Shown here: one piece after another, positions 9,401 to 24,400 of the stretch
Layout: the number at the start of each line of letters is the position of its first letter
Position numbering within the stretch: the stretch's first letter is position 1
Origin: Diphasiastrum complanatum
Lineage: Eukaryota; Streptophyta; Lycopodiopsida; Lycopodiales; Lycopodiaceae
Direction of reading: 5' to 3'
Length of the DNA: 64,000 nucleotides
NCBI GenBank assembly: GCA_029204225.1
Contig: CM055102.1
Location: 36,760,585 to 36,824,584 of the forward strand
Made by a program: the position numbers and the translations under genes
The notes under the pieces: model-generated
What the model saw: the letters and a program-made list of their open reading frames with translations, nothing else
Told to the model about the DNA's origin: nothing
The model's database searches: none

Positions 9401-12400
9401 CTCAACAACTAGGATCAACCAGTTACAAAAGAATTACAGAGATGCATACATACTGATATGATACTGAACGCAATAAAGGATAGATTGATTCAATGAAAGA
9501 AACAAATCAGAATGGAAATGAGCACAAAGGAATTGCGGATCAAAGCTGCGTGCTCTAAGCTATCTCTGAGTAACTATAACTCTGTCTAAATCAGCTCAAG
9601 AGTGTTCAAGCTTGAGAGCTTGAGAGAGATGCTAACTATGCTTCAATCCGTTATGATAACAACGATGGATTGTCATGCTTTGATGATGATAATGTAGAAA
9701 TATGAGCAGCTGCATTTAGTGTAAAGGGTGGACACTTACATTCTCTAGAATACCCAATCGATCATTGTGAAGTAGTTGTATCGAGGTTAACATACATCAA
9801 GCTCATATCACATCTAAGGGTATCGATCCTAGAAGATGGTCGTTTTCATTACGGTTTATCATTTTCTCTTAAGGTACTACCCTTACGGCGTTTTAGAACT
9901 TAAGGTACTACCCTTATGATCATGTGTCTAACTCTCTTAGATGTAGCCTTTAATTCCATGATGTAGTCTGGGCACGTTCCTTCAAAGTTTAAGGTCTTTA
10001 ATCAATCATACGACTATAATTGGTAAAGAGGGTGACGTCTATAGTTTTTGTAAAATATCCATGAGCACTTAATCAACAATTTTAAGGCACACAAGATGAA
10101 GATAGTACACATACACCAAAAAAGAAATAGGACGTCATCTCTCGTTACTTTTCGTGAAGTGGGAGTACCAGTTATACGTGCCGCCTTGTTTGATAGGCAG
10201 TGGTATTTTGCCAACCGTTAGGCCTAGGTATTTCGCTAGGCAGTTCCAACGGTGGAGGTGACTAAGTTGACCCCTAACCAAGGTGGTGTATTTCACCCAC
10301 GTATGGTGGACGGCCCACTCTTCTTTTTCAAAGAGGTCGGGTTAATATACACAAAGCGATTCATTTCATTTCCAGATACTATATCGATGAATATTGGAAT
10401 TGAATGCATAAAGCAAGAACTAACTTAGCACTCATAATTTTGGAAAACCATACATTTCTTACTATGTGCGTATAGGAAAACTATCCCGACAACCCGTGAC
10501 ACATAATCCCTTGTACTGTCTTTTGATGTTTCAGATCCCTTGTGTAAATGGGGTCATTTTCAGCCACATCCACCAGTGTTGGGTCGGCTCCTTCCAAGAA
10601 TTGAAAATAAAACATCTCGTTTAGCGTCTTACGCTCTTTGGAAGTTCGGTCACGGATCCGCAAATATAAGGCTAGATCAACCCCTGGTTCCATTGCTTCA
10701 TATGGGTCGTACCACCATTTGGTGAGGTGGATCTTGGTCGGTCATGTTTTAGGGCCCCATGGTTGAAGCAGCCATTTCTGTAGGTAATAGGCGTAATGAC
10801 CAGCTAATCTAACAATCTCATCTTTGTGGTGTGCGGCAGTGACGGAGAATCTGCATAAGCTGTCACAAGCATCCTTATAGTCTTCGAAGCTGCCAGGGAT
10901 GAGTGGCCACTTAAATCGGAGACGCGAGCTGGTAGATGGTCTTAATTCCATTGGGTGGTCGTGAAGAGGGAACTCGACCGGTGGCAAGTATAGAATGTAG
11001 CCCTCGAAATTCTTGCAAAATTTGTTGTCCGAGAGGATTTCTTCCCCATGAATGGGATAAGCTGGTAGTGGGTTACGTAAACTGGTAAGACTTGACTGCC
11101 CATTCTCTTTTTCTTTCTTTTGATACTCACGCAGCTGTCGGGCTATCATGGCCGTGGTAGTCTCTGTGGCGGCTACTTCTATTTTCAGGTTGGCAATGAT
11201 TTTTTCTTGTCCTTTGTAATCTTCGTCATGTCGTACCTTCCTTCGATCGCTTAGGTCTTTGAGCTCGGTGTACTTTTGCTTCCATATATCCCGCTCTCTG
11301 CTGGCACCGTTAAAGTCATTGGTGGCACGGATGGTAGCATGCTTCTGTCTCTTGAGTTCTTCCTTCAACGCCTGTAGCTCTGCGTTTGTCCTTCTCTGCT
11401 CTTCTAACATGAATCTTGCTAGCTTCTTATGTTGCTCCTCTGCAAGTTGGTTGCTAGGTGGGTGTGATCCTTCTGCACTTGGTTCGTTTGACTCGTCCAT
11501 TTCCTGCTATAAGAATCGTGATGAATCTTGCTAGCTTCTTATGTTGCTCCTCTGCCCGTTGGTTGCTAGGTGGGTGTGATCCTTCTGCACTTGGTTCGTT
11601 TGACTCGTCCATTTCCTGCTATAAGAATCGTATTCTTATAGCAGGAAATGGACGAGTCAAACGAACCAAGTGCAGAAGGATCACACCCACCTAGCAACCA
11701 ACGGGCAGAGGAGCAACATAAGAAGCTAGCAAGATTCATGTTAGAAGAGCGGAAAAGGACAAACGCATAGATACAGGTGTTGAAGGAAGAACTCAAGAGA
11801 CAGAAGCATGCTACCATCCGTGCAACCAATGACTTTAACGGTGCCAGCAGAGAGCGGGACATATGGAAGCAATAGTACACCAAGCTCAAAGACCTAAGCG
11901 ATCGAAGGAAGGTACGACATGACGAAGATTTCAAAGGACAAGAAAAAATCATTGCCAACCTGAAAATAGAAGTAGCCGCCACAGAGACTACGCCCAACAG
12001 CTGTGTGAGTATCAAAAGAAAGAAAAAGAGAATGGGCAGTCAAGTCTTACCAGTTTACCTAACCCACTACCAACTTATCCCATTCATGGGAAAGAAATCC
12101 TCTCGGACAATAGATTTTCAAGAATTTCGAGGGCTATATTCTATACTTGCCACCGGTCGAGTCCCCCTTCATGACCACCCAATGGAATTAAGACCATCTA
12201 CCAGCTCGCGTCTCCGATTTAAGTGGCCACCTGGCAGCTTCGAAGACTATCAGCATGCTTGCGACAACTTATGCAGATTCTCCGTCACTGCCACACACCA
12301 CAAAGATGAGATTGTTAGATTAGCTGGTCATTACTCCTATTACCTATAGAAATGGTTGCTTCAACCATGGGGCCCTAAAACAAGACCGACCAAGATCCAC

Positions 12401-15400
12401 CTCACCAAATGGTGGTACAACCCAAATGAAGCAATGGAACCAGGGGCTGATCTAGCCTTACATTTGCAGATCCATGAACGAACTTCCAAAGAGCGTAAGA
12501 CGCTAAACAAGATGTTCTATTTTCAATTCTTAGAAGGAGCCGACCCAACACTGGTGGATGTGGCTGAAAATGACCCCATTTACATAGGGGATCTGAAACA
12601 TCGAAAGACAGAGATGTGTACGAATGCACTATGATACTATACAGCAAAAAAAAAAGAGAAGAAAAACTTGATCAAATCTCTAACCATTGGTGAGGGTAGA
12701 GAGTTTTGGTTAGATCTACTAATAGACCGGATTGAATGCAGCTCATTTTGAATCGTAAATTTGATTCCTATTCGTGGATTACACAATTTAAATTCAATCA
12801 AAAGACTCAAATTGATAGATTGTCTGAGAGACACAAATATTACAAGCAAAACTATGGCCATTAACATGTGTGGAAATTCTTGATGAGTAGTGTACAATTT
12901 ATTTTTCATAGATCTCCTAGCTATTCAAGTCAGAAAATAAGGATTTGATTGCCAGATTCGGATGTTGAAACATTCATGACTTCATAGGTACAGATCTGAT
13001 CAGTCACATCTCTTTGAAAGTAATAGATCTGTAATGTGTGTACACACATCAATCACACAATGTTAGACACAATACTGGTGACCTACATCCATGACATTCC
13101 ACCAATACCGCTGAGAATTGCATTTGCATAACCCTCAATGCATGGGTCTGAGAAATGGACATTCCCTTAAATCTGATGGGCATGGGAGCATTTGCCATGT
13201 AGGTCACGGGTGGGGTGTCATTGCAGGGATCCAGGTACCAAGCTGCTCGAAGATGTTGCAGTAAAGACCAACTATTGTGAATGGATCCTAAGGGCTCAAT
13301 CAATGGCCCTTGGGAAGAAAGTGGTTGAAGCTACCATACCAACTCCTTGTGGTTAGCATCACCCAACGAGGGTGCTGAGCCCACTATATAAGAACCATCA
13401 CCAGGAGCTGACAACTAGGTTCGTCCGTGTGGGGACCACTCCCTTGTGAAGTCGCCAATGTTAGCCTATATTTTTGCACAGAAAATCGGGCTTCACAAAT
13501 TTTGTAAAGACCGGCATGTAAAACCCGGATATTAATAGTAAATCGGCACAAAATTGCCTATAGATAGGGGTCCCAGCCCGCCCAAAATGTGGCCAGAGGA
13601 AATTTTGAGCCCTTAGAAATGGCCCATAAAATATTTTACGGCCTTAGAATTGGCCCGGGTATGCAAGTTATGATAGCCGGCACTGCCGCGCAATTTTCCA
13701 ATGTATTGTGTTATTATTTTTACTAATATAAAAGTTATCGATTGTGCTTTCAGGGACCCGGTTGCCTTCGAGAAGCCCCAAGTCATGAGTGCTCGGCAAC
13801 AGTTGCAAATGTCAAAAAGAAATCGAATCACAAAAACGGACAAAGTATGGGACAAGGGAAAAAATTTTAGCAAGGGGAAACATGGGCAAGTTGCAAGCTC
13901 TCAAGGCAATGCAGGCAAAACGGCATCCCGACAAACCATCTCGACAACTCGAACCATGGGCCATGGGTGTGTAAAAAGAAAAATGCAAAAGAGAGGCCAA
14001 AGTTGCTTAATAAAAAATGTCCTACCTAAAAATGGTAGGGGTTGACCACAAGTAGGTGCAAGGACTACCCCTTTAAGGATGGCACACAAGTAAGTACTTT
14101 CCATACTTACCTCATTCAAACCATACAAAAGTGCAACAAAGAAAGGTGGCTCACACAAGTGGTATCCTTGAACCCATTGACCCAAAACATCTTTTCCAAA
14201 AAGGGAAGGGGACCACTTCAAGTCAAGTCAAAAGTAAAAACCTTGTACAAAATGGGACAATTGTGATAAAGGGCTTGAGGGATGAAAAGATGGCATTATG
14301 AAGGGGGGGGGAGCCTTTGAGAGATGCCTATAAAAGGGAGGGGGTTGTTGATCATTTAGAGTTAGCTAGTTGGTGATAGTGTTGAGAGTTGAGTGGAGTG
14401 GGCTAATTATGTGTTGTTAGTTGTGGTGATGACTATGGTAGAGTATCAATCATGGAATGATAGTTAGGTGCTTGCCTTGTTGGTTAGTTGTGTGCTACAT
14501 GTTAGTGTGGGAAGTGGAATTTGTTGGTTGCCTTGAAAACAAGAGAATGGGAGTGAGGGTGTTGCATTGAGATAGTATGGAAGATAGTTCCTTATCTACA
14601 CCTGTCCTGACCCTGAGTTTCAGTCAGACACAGTTCTACATATAAGACAGAAATCGGCCAGTTGACAAACTATCACCTGAATTGATCCCTGGGCTGCATG
14701 GTGTTGCAGTCATCAGCGTTCCTCTTGCGCCTGACTGTCCGGTGAAGGCCCAATCATGCCATACTGAGCGCACCACTACCATCCGAATGGAAGGAGTTCC
14801 GAAGCAGTTACACTCTGACGCAGACTCCAACAATAGTCGTTGGCATTTTTTCTGAGCATTCTATTGCATCTGCTGAGGCCAAAGAGGATGGTAGTCAGTC
14901 GCACCTGTGATGCTCGGAACCTCTACTGGTTCTGCAATTTTTGTAAGGGACTCCTACCAATCTTGTGATGGGAATCAGTTGTGGCCAAAGATCAGACCTG
15001 TTGCGGCCTACAAGACATGTCTACGACCAAAATTGCAGACCTGAGCGCACTTCTCCGGTCAATACCACGCATGTCTGATAAAACAGAAAGCATTCTCAAG
15101 CGCATCCTGCTAACCTGCAACTCATGTTGGGGTTAACTCCTGAAGGCACCAACTTCCCTTTACATATGAGGTATACGTTGTTTCTATGACTATCACACTT
15201 TTTGCACTTGAGGCCGAGTCACAATGCTTTTACTTTAGTCCTTTGTGATGAAGTGATAAAGGGATTTCTATACATAAGTACACTTTAGTACAAGGGATTA
15301 TGTGTCACGAGTTGTGAGGATAGTTTTCCTATACGCACATAGTAAGAAATGTATGGTTCTCCGAAATTATGAGTGATAAGTTAGTTCTTGCTTTATGCAT

Positions 15401-18400
15401 TTAATTCCAAGATTCATCGATATAGTATTTGGAAATGAATGAATCGCTTTGTGTATATTTTTGCTAGGTTCGGAACCATCCTGGTTTACAAAAACTGTAG
15501 CTATAGGCTGCCTCTCGAATCTTTCGTCTTCTAATTCGTCACTCAAATGGGAAGCGACTCGAAAATCTTCGTTTTCATGTTCGTCCTCTGCTCCCTTTGT
15601 CATTGGTGGCAGGTCATAGTACTACCTCTCCAGAACCTCATAGCTAATAGGATCGTCATTGGCCATTGTCCTGGATCTGATAGCCTTTTGGCTATGTCAG
15701 ATTATGACAAGGTACCATGATCACTCAAAGCCCTGCAAAACATACACAAGCCATGCAAAGATCAGTACATTGCAAATTCGGGCTAAGCTGATGCGAAACA
15801 GCAAAGAATCACACATTAGGGGTAAACTGATGCAAAAAAGTGAGCATGACACACAAAAAACCCTCAACTTGTGCCGTATGGACCAAACGAGAGTTCCAGC
15901 ACCTTTGTGGACATTGAAAAACACAGTCTAGCATCTTACGAAACATCGATCAGACACATAGCTCATTTCACAAATGAGGGCTTAAAAAGACACCAAAAAG
16001 CGAGCTTGACATTCATAGATTGATCTACGTGCACTACAGGCGTAAACCAACATTCTTGGCATTCTTGTAGGCATTTAGAAACACAGTGTGGCATCTAACG
16101 GCACCTCAATCACCTATAGCCAATTTCACAAATAGGGCCAAAAAAAGCACCAAAAGAGGGCACTCTCATAACTTCTTCTACGCACTGTAACGGCCTAACT
16201 AGCATTGTAGGCATTCCCATAGGCATGAGGATACACAGCGTAGCACTTTACTTCGCTTCAATCCGACATCTACAGCTAGTTCTAAACAATCATGAAAATT
16301 GTAATGTGTAGGCAAGAAAACCTGGAATCTGAGTTTTCTCGCTCCCCGCTCGATTCCCGTGCCATCGGCGCCACGCCCACTGCATCCCTTTCGTCAAATA
16401 GCCAGTTGTAGGATGTTGGATTGTTGCAAATGGATCAGCATAAAAAATTTTACAACATTTTCTCTCTTCCTACTGTCACGCGGCAGAATGCAAAAAAATT
16501 TGCGATTTTGAAGCAAAAAAATTTTGCGCTCCGGACAGCGGAACCATGAAATACATCTGTCATTTGCATTCTGCTTCATTCTTGCTAGGGCTTTGACAAA
16601 GTTTTCCTTAGCCAGCTGCAAAACGTATGCATGCTTTCAAATCGTGCTTAACAGTTTGAGCTTGCATTAGAAATAGTTCAGTTTTCAATGTTCTGTGGTC
16701 TGTAGACTCTGTCTTAACCTGTGGTCTGTAGACTCTGTCTTAACCCTAGATCAATCACATCCTATAGGGATCTGAAAAAAGCCACTATGTAAATCAAATT
16801 TATGACTCTCAGATGGTCTTCTAAATGAGCTAAAAGGGTCTCAAAACTTTGTCAAATATTGAGTGAAGGTCTGGCCGTCATCCAATATGGAACAAGAAGT
16901 GTGATGAGCACAAAGATTGCATTCAGAGCTGATAGAGGATTATTGGAGTTTTAAAGTGAGTATACCTTTTTGGCCTCACCCATACACAAAATGATGAACC
17001 ACACCGATTGCATACACTTGCTGGCTAGGAAGAAAGACGGAACCTAAGGATGTGCATAAGCTAGCTCATGGTGAATCCTAGGATGGGAAGTCATTATAAC
17101 TTGGACCAACATTGTCCTCATTAGTTGAACATCTTCTGCCAACTAACTACTTCCTCATGAACCTTCTCATCTTCAGATTTGTCATCTAAGTACATTGTTT
17201 CTGTAGCTCTTCCCATGGATCAGAAAATAACAAATTTCCTCACAATGTTTTTTATTTCAAATTTCAAAGCCAGACAATAAACGTCAACACCAAAAAGACT
17301 TTATAGGAATACTTAACACAATCTAAATTCCAAAATTTAATTTTATAAAAAATATGAAAACAAGAAAAAATCCGCATTATGGTGATTGAGTTTTTTATAT
17401 AAGTGAGTCTTTTTATAAAAGTAAAGAATCATAAAGAGTTAACACGGCCCCAAACGACACTCTCAATGCTAAAATCCTTGATTCAGCAACAAAGCAACAG
17501 ATGGATATTTCACACGTTGTCATAGCAGCTTCCTTCAAAATATATATGGCATCACATAAAGCAGATGACTATAATTAATGAACAATAGTCTTCAAATACT
17601 ATTCAAAATTACCAAACACAATCAGATACAGAGCCTTACAAGTGATGTGATTGAATTCTCCCATGAGCAGCCCAAGAAGTTGACATTCGACTAGCAAGCA
17701 AAAGGATATAATCACAATAGTCAAAGGCCCATCAACGGCTAAATAGCTCCACAGTAATGGCTTTGGCAGTCATAAAACTCTGATTCAAGCTGTACAACTA
17801 AATCAAGGAATTGAACAGATTCTCTAATGAATATGGAATAAATAACCAAGGAGTGCGGAAGCAGCAGTTGAATATACATAAGACAAACAAAATTTGGGAT
17901 CTTTACTATATGGAGTCCATGTCTAGGGTCTCATATAGTCAAGCTGCAACCACTTGTAGTTTCTACAGTCTGCATAGGCAAACGGATACAAGATGAAGGA
18001 TAAACTGAGCCAGAAGAAGGCTAGCAACATATAGAATGAACTTCCAGAATGATGATATGTGCAGTCCATGTTCGTAACTGATATATACAAATAAGATAAA
18101 TATTGTCACGCAGGCAGCTATTTTCTAACCGTAGAAACCAAATCATCATATGTATCTTATGAACAAGCCAACTGTACTTACAGCAAAAATATAAGCTTAA
18201 ACTAACAGTTAAAACTATTCTACTAGTCAGCAATTCTTCACAGTCAAATGATCACTCCAGAACTCAGCATTTACAGCATCTATCAAGTGAAGAATACCAT
18301 CAAGAAACTAGCATACAGACCACTGGGGTAGTTAACTGTGTATTCATCAACATCAACAGTGGGTAATGCCAAGCCTGCTCTAGTCAAAAGATTCCCAGCA

Positions 18401-21400
18401 TCACGCACCTGCATTGCAACATTGGGATCAACTTTACATGATTTTTATCCTCTGCATTACACACTTTGTTAAGTGCTATCATCACCGTGGTCCCAACCAT
18501 TTATCATATGTATGCTGGACAACAGGTAAGCTCTTCGTGCCCAAGGATTTAAGCAGCTTTGAAGTCATCTTTGGATGACAAAGCAAAGAACTATGAGGAC
18601 TTGAAATAAATGCTAGTTGTTCGTATGTTGGTTTATACTAGTATAAATTAGGCCAAAGGGCTCTAATTACTATTGATTTGATCTACTCCCCAAACCTTAA
18701 GGTGGAATTTAAACATGAAGGAATAATCATATTTCATATTAGAAAACCCTTTGCTTTGATGAAGAAATAATTGACAGAGATACAGAATTTAGTATTACTG
18801 CTCTTCCATGATCTATGTTCCAAAAGACACCATACGACAGGAAACACTTATATTTAATATAGTGAACCATCAACTATGTACGAAGCAATGACCAGCATGT
18901 TTTAATCAAACATAAAAACATGAGTCAGAAGCTTGCATAAGGAAAATAGCTTTCATTTGCATCTCTTATGATAAAGTTCAGCACTGGCATTGTAACAGCT
19001 CTTCTCAAAAATGTAGGCCATGCAGAATTTGTACAATGTGCAGCTCAAACTATGTTTGACAATCACGAAGAAAGCAGTCAAAGAAACTACTAAACGTGCT
19101 CACTTGAGCAAGAGGGGATATCCGAGGGCTAACACCCCCTTCACGTTCCAACTGTGCCGCCGTGCAGGCAATCCTCAATTCCCTGTTCCAAAGTAGAAAC
19201 TGAGTATCTGATCAAGCACTTAACCTAGAAGTGAAAGCTTCTGATCACACAACGCACTGCCAAAGGAACAAATCACAGAACTGGAAGCTTTTGCTCACCA
19301 AATCCATGTTAGAGTTAGCTTGGAATGCTGAATAGGAACTCCTACAGATTGAATCACTTCTTTCAACTGAATTAGCTTACCTAGACATGAAGATAGTTGC
19401 AGCGGAACGCATTCTGCTGCAATCACATTCCGAAACAAATGTTCCGGACAGCGGAACATCCGAAATGCGTTGTTTGTTTTTGAAGGAAAAAACATTAATG
19501 GTTGGAATATGTTTGGATAGTTTAGTTAATGCTTTGTGTCACTATTGTGTCTGCTAGAAGTACCAATATACAATATTTGCAAAACAAGTACAATCCAAAG
19601 TTTTGGTTATTGGCTCAAACGTCCTACTCTTAAGGCATGAAAGTGGAAAATCCAAAGACCTCTTAAACCTTGAAAACAAAGTGAGCATTTGGGTTTGCGC
19701 TTTAGTCCTCATCATGACCATTGAAAGAATGTAAATTTTGAGCCTGGTATAAAAGTCACTAGAAATCCTTTCACGAACCATGAGGATGGCAAAATCGACT
19801 CCCTTTAGTGGATATTTTTCACGTGCCACACCTTTTCATTTTTTATGAGTTGTGACCTCCTATGCTTTCCTGATTGAGTTTTCACACGCCCATATCTACT
19901 TCAAATTTCTTAATAGATTTCGCGGGTCAAACTATATTGACAAAATGAGGTCATGCCACTATCTAGAGTCATACTCTGCCTTAACTTTTTTAAATGCTCT
20001 GAACAAATATATTCCAAATTAATTGCACAAGCCTGTGGAATTAGCCCAAACTCCACCAAACAAAGGAGGTTGTATTGCCTCGTAAAACTTATCGAAATAA
20101 AAAGTGTTTTCCTATTTAGTCATCTCAAATAGTGTAGTATAAAGGCAATATATCCTTTACTTTGAAGTTAATCCATAGCTAAAGTTTTACTATTATTCTT
20201 ACTATAGTTAAGCTAAACTTTTTGACAGTTCCTGTATAAAAAATTTAACGAAAAGTTTAACAAAAAAATCTGACCCATGAAACTGTAATCCTGATTCCTG
20301 GATCACGTTCCGGAATGTATTATGCATCTATGCTAAGACATATTTAAGTTTTACACAAAGCACAAGGAATTATCTCAGACTGTCCACCTACTAGCTTGCC
20401 CCTGTGTCAGGGTACTGCCAAGTGGCAAGTGTCGACACTGTGCATGGAGTTTGCCATGTGTCGACGTTAGGACGTGTCAAGGTTAAGGGGTGCTTGAGGG
20501 GATATAGTGTGAGCCTTGCCGGGCATTCCCAATCGTATTCCTAGGCAGCTATGGTTGGGAGGAGACTTGCGACAGACCTCTCATGTTTGCTTGTTGGTAC
20601 GAAGGGATTTTTATTGGCCAAAACTCAAGCCCTTTGTAGAATCTTATGTGGTCAAGTGTGACCAATGCCAGTTGAATAAAGTTGAACGCCATAAGGCTGG
20701 CGGTTTGTTGCATCCATTGGATATCCCTGATAAGAGATGGGATTGTATTTCCATGGATTTCGTAGTTGGGTTACTGCGGACGAATAAACAGCATGATGCA
20801 ATTTATGTACATTTGCTTGAGATTAATAAAGTGACAAATTTGCTGGGCAATTTCTGTGTATTCACTTAAGGTTTGTGAGCTTGTGTGTAACAATACATGG
20901 GAGTATTGTTACAAAATTCTTTTGTAAAAGGATGGAAAGGATCAGAAAAACATTGATCAACCCAATATAGACTTATCTAAGAGAGAAATCACAAAATCAA
21001 TAGAACCGTGAACGGGATAACAATCCACCTTAATGTATCTCCACCATACATCGATGCTAGAAACAATCCATCAGGTTTCAGTGCCATCCTGCACTGTTCA
21101 ATAACAACCACTTGCAGTCAGATCAGACATAATAATATGAGAGATACGAATCTTTAAGTTGATAATCTTACAAGCGAACATGCAAAGACTTCAAGAAGTA
21201 CTCATCATCTCAGAAGGAAGAAATAAATGGATAGAGATGAAAAGTGCAACTGCTGACAATATCTACCCACCCACTTCGGTGGTTTTCAGAATGCCTACAT
21301 TACTTATTACTTATCTGGCAATTAAAAGGTTTATTCATCCATTACTTTGATAAGGAACAAACTACCAGCAGGTACTGCATTTACCAAGAGTACCAGCCTC

Positions 21401-24400
21401 CAACTGGGAGCAGGCCTTTGCCTAATCAATAGCAAAAATGACCATTTTGAAATCCATAACATGCTTGGCCATGTTAAAGAATACTCTTCTGATACAACAA
21501 AGGATGTACGAAAAAAGTGAACACCACCTGTGTCATGGCACCAGGAAGATCATTAACCCAGTGAAGGCCCAAACAGCTGATAATTAGATCCAGAGATCTG
21601 CAATACATTGGAAAAATAGACACTCACATCCCATTAACAAGTAACCAAACATATGCAACTTGTACATTTTAGTATGAGCAAGGTTCATATAGGACAATAT
21701 GTACTTCTATGTTGGAATAAAATTGAGTAACATATACTCTCGAAGCTTATCATCAGTAACAAAAACCCAAAGCTTTCCCAAAACAGACAGAGTAGCAAGG
21801 AAATGAAAGCACATAATGATGGCAAAACCAAAGGGGTACAAACTAGCATATCCAATACTACTACTTTTACTCCACGATTATATTCCCCTATTTAGCAACT
21901 CAAGAGCAATCCTTTTGGCCACTTGGTTTCAAACTATATCAGTGTCCAACTTTGCTCTAAGTTGGAGGACAAGAATATACGTATATAACATTCCTTCCCT
22001 TCTCAAGGAACATCGTCCATGATGGTAATATTAAATCATTAAAGTATTGTGCACGCAAAGCATGCACGGTCTCCCATAGGTAGCATCAAAGAGAGGCCTA
22101 CCATGCCATACAACCAAGTATTCACAGACCAAACGGTTTCTAAACCGCTTGTCTCTTCGGTCCAATACTTTGTCAGGTCCGTGCATCTCCTAAAACAATA
22201 CAAGTTTGTCAGTCCACTAGTTATCAGCCTCATGTAAAGCTTTAGAAAAATAGGATGAACTTTACAATCATTAGGCAATGCTAGTTTATAAGCAGCATCA
22301 TTTAGCTTTTTAACTATTTTCTAGGGCCCACAATAACGTGAAGATGACTTTTAACACTTGTCTTTAGAAGATGGAATGAGGAAAAACATCATGTCCCTTT
22401 CCTCGAACTTTCTTGATGTTCGATCTCTTTTGTGTTGTAGATTGATGATGCCAAGAATAGCTTAAGACAATGAGTCCTAGACCCTAGTAATGTTGATTTT
22501 AAGGACTACTTGAGCCTAACATAACCAGGAATGAAACATGCAATATGAAATCTTGACATTCAATAGACATGCAAGTAGAAATGAAAAACCAGCAAGCAAT
22601 GGATCCCAAATTTTGATCCTAGCTCAAATCTATATGAACTCTACTCAATGCTAAATCAATGAATCAAAATGGAAATGAATTCTACTTTCTGGCCATTCCA
22701 ATTAGCAGGACCAGATCTGGAAAAACAGATCCTAATCATTCTCTAATTGGCCTCTAATCGCAATCAGTAATGGCACCCTTCTAATAGAAAACAAATGCTT
22801 TTGATTTCATCAACTTTTAAGAAGTATTCAAGGAGAAAAGATGGAATTTACAAATCTAAGGCAGCGCCCAATCAACAATGATTAGTGGGCTGTTCTGGCT
22901 CCAAACATGCGTGCAATGATAGTGGAAGTAGTATGGCTAGTAGCGCCCTCCTCCTACAAGCAATTTGCACTTGATTCCACCAGATTTGGATAAGTGATGA
23001 TGGAGATCCACCAGAATTCAGATTTGTCCCTGCAGCGAGTTCCTACACAAGAAAGATGGAGAATGAAGCAAGAAGACACAAAACATAATGAAGATGGAAG
23101 TGGTTTCAGATCCCTCTCTCACCTTACTCGTGGAGGGTGATTGCCTCTATTAAATAAACTTTGTGAATGTACAATGGTTTGGCATGCAAATGCCAAGCGT
23201 CTAATTCCTATGCATGTATTTGCATGCCACTTGCATGTCACATGCATGCCACTTCTAGGTGAAAATTTAACTAGTACTCCCCCATGCACATGTGCATGGG
23301 GTCTACCAAACTCAAGTGGGGACATAGGCATCATCATGCAAGAAGGCCTTCTCCACAAGTTTGGGACTAAAAAACTTTGACTGAGTATTTGGGCCTTAAA
23401 AACTTGGACCCAAATATTATTCATGTGGCACGTACTTATTCATTTGACTAGGTTTATAAGTTCAACAACTCCCCCTTAAACCTGTTAAATGAATAACTCC
23501 TAATGCTTCTCGATGCTTTTCAAATAAGCTCTCATCCAAGGTACTGGTGAAGATGTCGGCTACCATGTCTTCACTTGGCACATACTCCACTTCAATGATT
23601 TGTTTTTCCACCAAATCTCTAATGTGATGATATCTCATAGCTATGTGCTTCGTTCTTGGATGAAATACAGAGTCTTTGCTTAGCAAGATAGCCAAAGTGC
23701 TATCCATGAGAAGTAAGGATTTTCTTGAAAAACTCCAAGCTGATTCGAGATGTATTACATCCATAGGATTTCATTGCACGCCTTTGCCGCCACCACATAT
23801 TCCGACTCACACGATGATTGAGCAACAATTGATTACTTTTTGCATACCCATCAAATAGCAGCAACTGCAACTAGGCAAACACATCCAGAGATGCTCTTTG
23901 AATCATCCTTCCTGGACATCTAGCTTGTATCTGTATAGGTGATTACTTGTATGCTTTTGTCATAGGAAAAATGAAGTCCATAGTTTATAGTATGCTTGAG
24001 ATATTTCAAGACATGTTGTGCTAACTTCCAATGTTTCAAACCTGGATTTGAATTAAATTGACTAAGGCTGAAACCTGGAAAAGCTATTTTAGGTCTAGTC
24101 CATGTTGCTAAATATATAAGGGAACCAATGAGATGTTGATAGGGAATAAGAGCCATCTGCTCCTTTTCCTCTTCGGTTGTAGGACAATCATCCTTTGATA
24201 ATATGGTTCCTGTATGCATAGGAACCATTTTCCCTTTACATTGCTGCATGTTAAACTTGTCAAGAAGCTTTGAAATATAGAGAGATTGATGTAGATAATA
24301 ATTAGAGTTTTCCTTTTCGATTTGCACATCAAGGTAAACTTTGGCTTCTCCCATATCTGCAATTTCGAATATAGAGGATATTTGCTTCTTTACTATCTCC

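Larger units (their letters stand above)
12650..18320. other. NDUFAF5 intron 8, remainder
   Basis: No recognised gene. It holds the right dispersed repeat (15292-15466), a 26-bp tandem pair (16693-16744), and otherwise unassigned, partly AT-rich DNA. Short open frames here lack recognisable domains. Confidence 0.5.

Noticed and set aside
11521-11739. microRNA precursor hairpin
   Set aside because: The perfect 108-bp arms are part of a larger coding inverted duplication; nothing suggests processing as a single miRNA.
19295-19829. Minus-strand ORFs between NDUFAF5 exon 7 and exon 6
   Set aside because: Intronic; no family match, and neither joins the NDUFAF5 frame.
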